Assembly: GCA_964361075.1 (NCBI GenBank)
Contig: CAYHZL010000150.1
Coordinates: forward strand, 1-8,961
Direction of reading: 5' to 3'
DNA: 8,961 bases
DNA from: CAYHZL01 sp964361075
Lineage (GTDB): Bacteria > Bacteroidota > Ignavibacteria > UBA10030 > UBA8401
Of the stretch, positions 4,859 to 8,961 are shown one piece after another. Every line of letters starts with the position of its first letter. Positions within the stretch are counted from its first letter, which is position 1. The notes beneath the pieces were generated by a model. The model did no database searches and was not told the DNA's origin. It saw only the letters and a list, made by a program, of their open reading frames with translations. The position numbers and the translations under genes are program-made.

Positions 4859-6082
4859 ATGCTGATAAAAACAATGAACAGTACAATAAAACATCTCGGA
4901 ATTATTTCAATATTTCTGATCTTCGTATGCGGAAATAAATCGTTATCCCAAAATACCGATTCTTATGTGGGAACTGCTGTTGGGAAAAATATAGAAGATG
5001 TTAAAATTTCTGCATTACAAAATCTCATACAACAGATTCAAGTTTTTGTTACCTCCAAAATAACTACTGAGAAAATTGAAACGAATACAACATACAAAGA
5101 CAGTCTGTTTAATAATACTATCGCTCAATCTTTTATGAGCTTGACTGATGTACAAGAAACGATCGAAAAGATTGACGGTGATAATTTCAAAGTAACAAAA
5201 ACTGTATCGAGAAAAAGTGTCCAAAAAATGTTTGATGCCAGAAGGAAACGTATTCTTGATTATTTACATGAAGCTGAAAGAACTCTGACCGACGCTTCAA
5301 CACATTCGACAGTAGCACTACAAACTGCGCTGGATAATTATTATCAAGCCTACCTGATAAGTTTAACATATCCCGATACAGTATCTGCTGTCTTTAATTC
5401 AAAACCTTCTTCAGTCGGTGTTGGTATTCCGAATATGCTCGATGAAATTGCACGTTCGATTGAGTTCATTCCCATCAAACAAATTGATGACGAATATATC
5501 GTATGGAAATATAAAGTGCGCTACAAAGACAAAGAGATTTTCTCCATGCGGTATTCTTTCTTTGATGGGATGGGACAAAGCGAAGGGGTTGTGCAGAATG
5601 GCGAAACACAGATTACAGTGTACTATTCAAAGAAAGAAAAGAAAGAACGACAGATACAAGTCCAACTGGAGTTTTTATCTGCCGATGAATTGGATAATAC
5701 ATTGAGTACTGCAAAAAAGTTTTTGAATACCACTCCGCTCCAAAAAACAATTTCTGTATCTGTTCCAGGAGAGAAAATAATTTCAAAGTTTGCTCAAAAA
5801 TTACCGACAGGATTGGAAGGATTACTAAAAGCAAAAATGAATTTTGAGAATACAAAAAACGAACTAGACCGCCTCATTAAAAAAGGGATCATCGTGCAAG
5901 GTAAGGCATCCGATTTTGAAACGCTGAATGGATTGTATTGTGTGGTTGTAGATAATCCGGGATTAGTAGCATTACTCAAAAACACAAATAATAAATATTA
6001 CGACTATCTCTCGAATAAAAATGTTGAGTTAAAAGAATATACCGGCAAACGGATTATGTGGTTTGAAGTGTTAAAGAAATAG
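4859..6082 (+). CDS. Exported LPP20-like envelope protein
   Basis: The frame encodes 407 residues with an N-terminal hydrophobic signal (about 11-30, ending L-S-Q). Residues 36-66 read as the start of an LPP20/FlgT-like module: Y-V-G-T-A-V-G-K-N, then a helix with alanine and glutamine spacing, then I-Q-V-F-V-T-S. The module seems to continue to about 125 through the conserved-looking V-T-K-T-V-S-R-K. Residues 126-170 are helical (R-R-K-R-I-L-D-Y-L-H to Y-Y-Q-A-Y-L). The remaining C-terminal half is unrecognised. Such proteins are usually periplasmic or outer-membrane-associated, of unclear function. The ATG at 4874, which begins M-N-S-T-I-K-H, is an equally good start. Cys24 is preceded by I-F-V, which is not a good lipobox, so a lipoprotein is not supported. 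The stop codon abuts the first palindromic array. The family assignment is by motif feel and is less certain than the gene itself. Confidence 0.75.
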   Translation: MLIKTMNSTIKHLGIISIFLIFVCGNKSLSQNTDSYVGTAVGKNIEDVKISALQNLIQQIQVFVTSKITTEKIETNTTYKDSLFNNTIAQSFMSLTDVQETIEKIDGDNFKVTKTVSRKSVQKMFDARRKRILDYLHEAERTLTDASTHSTVALQTALDNYYQAYLISLTYPDTVSAVFNSKPSSVGVGIPNMLDEIARSIEFIPIKQIDDEYIVWKYKVRYKDKEIFSMRYSFFDGMGQSEGVVQNGETQITVYYSKKEKKERQIQVQLEFLSADELDNTLSTAKKFLNTTPLQKTISVSVPGEKIISKFAQKLPTGLEGLLKAKMNFENTKNELDRLIKKGIIVQGKASDFETLNGLYCVVVDNPGLVALLKNTNNKYYDYLSNKNVELKEYTGKRIMWFEVLKK

Positions 6083-6083
6083 C
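6074..6083 (+). repeat. 10-bp direct repeat, left copy, at LPP20-like stop codon
   Basis: AAGAAATAGC spans the last codons and the TAG stop of this gene. The identical 10-mer at 6607-6616 spans the stop of the DUF559 gene. Both lead straight into a palindromic array. It may be a flank duplicated when the block inserted, or coincidence from two Lys-Lys-stop ends. Confidence 0.4.
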
Positions 6084-6226
6084 CCCCTCTCTTTAATAGC
6101 CCCCTCTCCTCGGTCCTCTCCCGGTGGGAGAGGAAATAACGCCCTCTCCTTTATCCTCTCCCGGTGGGAGAGGAAATGTGGGAGTGAAATTCCCTCTCCC
6201 AGCGGGAGAGGGTTAGGGAGAGGGGG
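6083..6226 (+). repeat. Palindromic repeat array A1 (BIME-like)
   Basis: The array is bounded by perfect 9-bp inverted ends, CCCCCTCTC (6083-6091) and GAGAGGGGG (6218-6226). Inside are three hairpins: 6114-6134 and 6154-6174, both with arms TCCTCTCCC/GGGAGAGGA and loop GGT, and 6192-6212 with arms CCCTCTCCC/GGGAGAGGG and loop AGC. The segment 6141-6226 is itself a larger inverted pair: a left half (GCCCTCTCCTTTA plus hairpin) faces a right half (hairpin plus GTTAGGGAGAGGGGG) across a short linker. It begins at the base after the LPP20-like stop codon. Confidence 0.92.
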
Positions 6227-6249
6227 ATTGAACAAACACTTTACTGTTA

Positions 6250-6615
6250 ATGCAAAAAAGAATTTTAACACATACTGCTTCCTCAACAGCAAAAGCAAAA
6301 ACGCTTCGCAAGAATATGACAGTTGCAGAAAAGAAGTTTTGGTCGTTGGTGCGGGCAAATAAACTGGGAGTGCATTTCCGCCGCCAAGTACCATTCGGTT
6401 CGTATATTGTGGATTTTCTTTGTATGGAAGCAAAACTTGTTGTGGAACTTGATGGTGCACAACATTATGAACCGGAAGCAAAAGAATACGACAAACATCG
6501 TGATGAATATTTACAGTCAAACGAATTTACCGTTATGCGATTTACCAATAAAGAATTTTTAACAAATACCGATGGAGTGATGCAGTATATTTGGGAATTT
6601 GTGAAGAAGAAATAG
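6250..6615 (+). CDS. DUF559 endonuclease-domain protein (Vsr-like)
   Basis: This 121-residue protein covers a complete DUF559 domain, a family placed with the Vsr-like PD-(D/E)xK nucleases. Typical landmarks are the A-K-T-L-R-K-x-M-T-x-A-E stretch (16-27, Glu27) leading to Trp31, F-R-R-Q-x-P (43-48), Y-I-V-D-F (52-56, Asp55), L-V-V-E-L-D-G-x-x-H (63-72, with Glu66, Asp68, His72), Y-D-x-x-R (80-84) and V-M-R-F-T-N (95-100). All expected catalytic-type acidic and His residues are present, so it is likely an active DNA nuclease; its target is unknown. The ATG follows ACTTTACTGTTA with no Shine-Dalgarno. It lies 23 bp after array A1, and its TAG stop abuts array A2. Base composition resembles neighbouring genes and not the GC-rich repeats. 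Stand-alone DUF559 genes are commonly left uncharacterised. Confidence 0.93.
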   Translation: MQKRILTHTASSTAKAKTLRKNMTVAEKKFWSLVRANKLGVHFRRQVPFGSYIVDFLCMEAKLVVELDGAQHYEPEAKEYDKHRDEYLQSNEFTVMRFTNKEFLTNTDGVMQYIWEFVKKK

Positions 6616-6616
6616 C
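6607..6616 (+). repeat. 10-bp direct repeat, right copy, at DUF559 stop codon
   Basis: AAGAAATAGC is identical to 6074-6083 and likewise supplies the Lys codons and TAG stop immediately before a palindromic array. Confidence 0.4.
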
Positions 6617-6793
6617 GCCCTCTCCTTTATCCTCTCCCGGAGGGAGAGGAAATATGTTTCGAGAATTCGTTTCCCTCTTCCGGTGGGAGAGGAAATATGT
6701 TTCGAGAATTCGTTTCCCTCTTCCGGTGGGAGAGGAAATATGCTTCGAGGGTTCGTGTTCCTCTCCCTGCGGGAGAGGGTTAGGGAGAGGGGG
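6616..6793 (+). repeat. Palindromic repeat array A2 with 43-bp tandem units
   Basis: The array opens with CGCCCTCTCCTTTA and a perfect hairpin at 6630-6650 (arms TCCTCTCCC/GGGAGAGGA, loop GGA). Three tandem 43-bp units follow at 6627-6669, 6670-6712 and 6713-6755; neighbouring units match at 39 and 40 of 43 positions. Each carries a CCTCT/GGGAGAGG palindrome and an ATATG-T/C-TTCGAG linker. It ends with a hairpin at 6760-6778 (loop TGC) and GGTTAGGGAGAGGGGG, the same right end as A1. The 52 bp from 6794 to the PEGA start are AT-rich, with no clear promoter. Confidence 0.92.
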
Positions 6794-6845
6794 AAAATAA
6801 AAATGTTGCGGCTACAATTAATAACGTTTTAAATTCAAAAATACT

Positions 6846-8786
6846 ATGAAAAAAATATTATTACTCCTTTTTACTTTCACGACTTTGCTCGTGTCTCAAA
6901 CTCTCAATCGTCAAATCAAGATCGAATCGTTTGACGAAAGTTCGGAGATCATCAATCCCGAAAAGGACAAAGCGCTTATCATCGTCCGTTCGCAAATTCC
7001 CGACTTGGTCTTTGATGCGAACAGAAATATTGATATGAAACCGCAAAGTGGAAGCGTGTGGCATCTCTATTTTACTCCGGGAACAATTCGATTGAAAGTT
7101 TCTTCCAAAGGATTTGAGCAGTTAGATATTTCTCCGAAAAGTTTTAGCGGCGGAAGAGCGTATCTGCTTCGTCTTGTAGCTACAGGTTTTGCACCCAACA
7201 TTACAGAAACATTGTTTGAAGTTGTATTCCAATTCAATCAGAATCAAGTGTACGCTTCGTACTCAAATTATTCTCCCGTTCTTTCTAAAACAAAATTTAT
7301 TTCCTACAAATTGCCGAAAGGAGAATACACATTCCGATTTCAGAAGAACGGATTTAACGATGTTGTAAGAACAATCAACGTTGATCAATCACAGCAGATA
7401 GCCATTGATCTTCAACAAGGAACATCAACTGTCTCGAAATTTTCCCTGCCCGGATTAATTGTCATTGAATCAAATCCTACCAATGCTGAAATGTTAATTG
7501 ACGGACAAAAGATCGGCACAACACCATTTCAAGGAGATATTACTGCGGGGACACATCAATTGGAATTGCGCAAAGCATTGTATTATCCTTCGGTCTCCAC
7601 ATTCACACTCAAAGAAGGAGAAACGCAAAATATTCCGGTAACATTAAAGCCGCGCTTCGGATTCATCGAAATATCCAGCACACCATTGAACGCAAAAATT
7701 ACACTCGATGGAAAAGTGTACGGCACTACACCGAGCGCGAAACAATCCTCCAAAGGGGCAAGCATAGAAAGCGGTCCACATACCATCACTATTGGACTTG
7801 ATCTGTACCATTCATACACAGAACAATTTTCAATTATTGACGGTCAGGAAAAGAATATTACAGCAACATTACTGCCTGCATTCGGAACATTGATCGTGAA
7901 CTCACTTCCTGAAAGCAGTGCAACTTTTTATTTGGATGGCAAACAAGTTGGTGCAACTCCGTTCGTTAATAAAAAACTTCCGTCAGGAAAATATTTAATG
8001 AAAGTAACGAAGCCTCTCTTTGCCGATGTTGAAGAGGAAATAGAAATCGAGGATGGAAAGACAACCACGAAACAAATAATACTTCCGCAAAACTTTGGGA
8101 CGTTGACGGTTTCCGCGCCGAACAGTACAATATTTCTGGATGGGAAATCTGTTGCAGAAAATAATTATTACGCACGGATGAACCCCGGAAAATATACAGT
8201 ACGCGCTGAACGGAACAGCCAGTACATTCCTGTAGAAAAAGAAGTCTTCATTAGTGTTGGTGCAGGTGAACTTGTAAAGTTGGAACCGGTCTCGCGCGTA
8301 GGCAGTGTAAGCATTTTTGTTGAACCAACTAATGCGCGAAATGCAGAACTTTTTATTGACGATAAGCCGCAAGGCAACGCGCCCAAAGTGCTTTCATTAC
8401 TTATTGGTGAGTATACTATTACTGCAAAGAAAGATGGATTTTTAGATATTGCAGAAAAAGTTTCCGTGAAGGAACGCGAAAGTGCAAAACTTAATTTGAA
8501 AATGTTTACGTACGAAGGTTCACTGCAATCCAAACGGGATTCGTGGGGAACATACAAATGGATTTCTGTAGCGCTTGCAGTCGGCGCAGGTGCCGCGGCT
8601 TATTATTTTGACAGCAAAACAAATAATTATTACAGCGAATACCAAAATGCCAAGACGACTGATCTTGCTGCCAGCAAAAAAAACCGCGTGGACAAAAGTA
8701 CATTGTATTACAATATTTCCATTGGCGGTGCGATTATTACAGGAGTTTCGTTTTTAGTAACGTGGGGAGTGCAAGCGAGCTATTAA
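6846..8786 (+). CDS. Exported PEGA-repeat protein with C-terminal membrane hairpin
   Basis: This 646-residue protein starts with a signal peptide (1-18, ending L-L-V-S-Q). Five PEGA-type repeats are visible at about 202-268, 272-343, 347-413, 418-480 and 486-552. Their signatures include I-E-S-N-P-T-N-A-x-x-x-I-D-G-Q-K-I-G-T-T-P, I-S-S-T-P-L-N-A, Y-L-D-G-K-Q-V-G-A-T-P and F-I-D-D-K-P-Q-G. The fourth repeat is degenerate, lacking the usual G-x-x-P after its D-G-K. The N-terminal part (45-190) holds two more beta-rich stretches that may be diverged repeats. Hydrophobic segments at 571-588 and 621-640 form a probable membrane hairpin near the C-terminus, separated by a polar Tyr/Asn/Lys-rich stretch. 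PEGA domains are surface or envelope beta-sandwich modules thought to bind proteins or glycans. No Shine-Dalgarno is present (upstream ends AAATACT). It probably works with the LPP20-like protein upstream; a palindromic array begins 16 bp after its stop. Confidence 0.93.
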   Translation: MKKILLLLFTFTTLLVSQTLNRQIKIESFDESSEIINPEKDKALIIVRSQIPDLVFDANRNIDMKPQSGSVWHLYFTPGTIRLKVSSKGFEQLDISPKSFSGGRAYLLRLVATGFAPNITETLFEVVFQFNQNQVYASYSNYSPVLSKTKFISYKLPKGEYTFRFQKNGFNDVVRTINVDQSQQIAIDLQQGTSTVSKFSLPGLIVIESNPTNAEMLIDGQKIGTTPFQGDITAGTHQLELRKALYYPSVSTFTLKEGETQNIPVTLKPRFGFIEISSTPLNAKITLDGKVYGTTPSAKQSSKGASIESGPHTITIGLDLYHSYTEQFSIIDGQEKNITATLLPAFGTLIVNSLPESSATFYLDGKQVGATPFVNKKLPSGKYLMKVTKPLFADVEEEIEIEDGKTTTKQIILPQNFGTLTVSAPNSTIFLDGKSVAENNYYARMNPGKYTVRAERNSQYIPVEKEVFISVGAGELVKLEPVSRVGSVSIFVEPTNARNAELFIDDKPQGNAPKVLSLLIGEYTITAKKDGFLDIAEKVSVKERESAKLNLKMFTYEGSLQSKRDSWGTYKWISVALAVGAGAAAYYFDSKTNNYYSEYQNAKTTDLAASKKNRVDKSTLYYNISIGGAIITGVSFLVTWGVQASY

Positions 8787-8802
8787 ATTATTTAAAACGG
8801 AC

Positions 8803-8961
8803 GCCCTCTCCTTTATCCTCTCCCGGTGGGAGAGGAAATGAAATTCGAGAGTGAAATTCCCTCTCCTTTATGGGAGGGGGTTAGGAGAGTAGAAAGATCA
8901 GCGCCCTCTCCTTTATCCTCTCCCGGTGGGAGAGGAAATATGGGAGTGAAATTCCCTCTCC
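8803..8961 (+). repeat. Palindromic repeat array A3, truncated by window end
   Basis: Two left-type units, each GCCCTCTCCTTTA followed by a TCCTCTCCC-GGT-GGGAGAGGA hairpin, lie at 8803-8836 and 8903-8936. Between them is a degenerate right-type unit (about 8858-8889, CCCTCTCC...GGGAGGGGGTTAGGAGAG). The stretch 8903-8961 matches 6141-6199 of array A1 at 58 of 59 positions. Orientation is the same as A1 and A2. It continues past the window, so another DUF559-type gene or other cargo could follow. Confidence 0.9.

Larger units (their letters stand above)
6083..6793 (+). mobile_element. Candidate repeat-endonuclease element (A1 + DUF559 gene + A2)
   Basis: The 711-bp block starts with CCCCCTCTC (6083) and ends with the exact complement GAGAGGGGG (6793). 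It consists of a palindromic array, a small endonuclease gene and a second array in the same orientation. It separates two exported-protein genes that look like natural partners. The layout recalls RAYT transposase genes flanked by REP palindromes, but the nuclease belongs to a different superfamily. Mobility is inference; no clean empty site is available within the window. Confidence 0.4.

Noticed and set aside
4859..4945. Lipoprotein signal in the LPP20-like protein (Cys24)
   Set aside because: Residues before the Cys are I-F-V, not a lipobox; signal peptidase I cleavage near L-S-Q is more likely.
6071..6520. 149-codon minus-strand frame over array A1 and the DUF559 gene
   Set aside because: Its C-terminal half is the Pro/Leu/Gly/Glu-rich translation of the palindromic repeat and the rest is antisense to a well-supported domain; a shadow frame.
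6591..6800. 69-codon plus-strand frame across array A2
   Set aside because: It consists of repeat translation (S-P-G-G-R-G type) with a tandem unit length of 43 bp, not a multiple of three; no coding signal.
6805..6834. Sigma-70 style promoter before the PEGA gene (TTGCGG ... TAAATT)
   Set aside because: Weak match to both boxes with 18-bp spacing; this host group may not use that consensus.
6083..8961. CRISPR-like array
   Set aside because: Units are palindromic, irregular in spacing and have no unique spacers of constant length; no cas genes are present.

Overview
The window is 8,961 bp with seven clear protein-coding genes plus one small gene lying inside a repeat block. All eight are on the + strand. 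Base composition is AT-rich, roughly 40% GC by eye. Almost no start codon has a Shine-Dalgarno sequence; several are simply preceded by AT-rich sequence ending in ACT. Exported proteins end their signal peptides in S-Q or A-Q. These traits, together with an LPP20-like/PEGA protein pair and dispersed 'ACCGCAAAG'-type repeats, suggest a member of the Fibrobacterota-Chlorobiota-Bacteroidota (FCB) group, perhaps an Ignavibacteria-like lineage. The taxonomic guess is inference only. No rRNA, tRNA or CRISPR array was seen.

Left region (1-4384). A NanE-type N-acetylmannosamine-6-phosphate 2-epimerase is followed by a multi-zinc-finger DUF2007 protein, two tandem exported PAP2-type phosphatases (paralogs 4 bp apart) and a shortened alpha-D-phosphohexomutase-like protein. 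Three of these enzymes lack residues their families normally need. The NanE has Phe where the catalytic Lys should be. The first PAP2 protein lacks two phosphate-binding Arg residues, while the second is canonical. The phosphohexomutase has Gly in place of the phosphoserine, Tyr in place of the following His, a collapsed domain III and no domain IV. All three are intact open frames, so they look like pseudoenzymes or repurposed proteins rather than fresh pseudogenes. A 15-bp perfect inverted repeat lies just upstream of the phosphohexomutase-like gene.

Middle (4385-4858). This 474-bp stretch has no gene. It holds a dispersed repeat fragment, a 27-bp imperfect direct repeat, and a 140-bp foldback (MITE-like) element with 4-bp TAAA flanks.

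Right region (4859-8961). An exported LPP20-like protein and an exported five-repeat PEGA protein with a C-terminal membrane hairpin probably form an envelope-associated pair. They are separated by a 711-bp block made of palindromic CCTCTCCC/GGGAGAGG repeats on both sides of a small DUF559 (Vsr/PD-(D/E)xK-like) endonuclease gene. A further array of the same repeat family follows the PEGA gene and runs off the window.

The most interesting candidate system is this endonuclease nested in paired palindromic repeats. It resembles in layout the REP/BIME elements and their RAYT transposases of enterobacteria, but with an unrelated nuclease fold.
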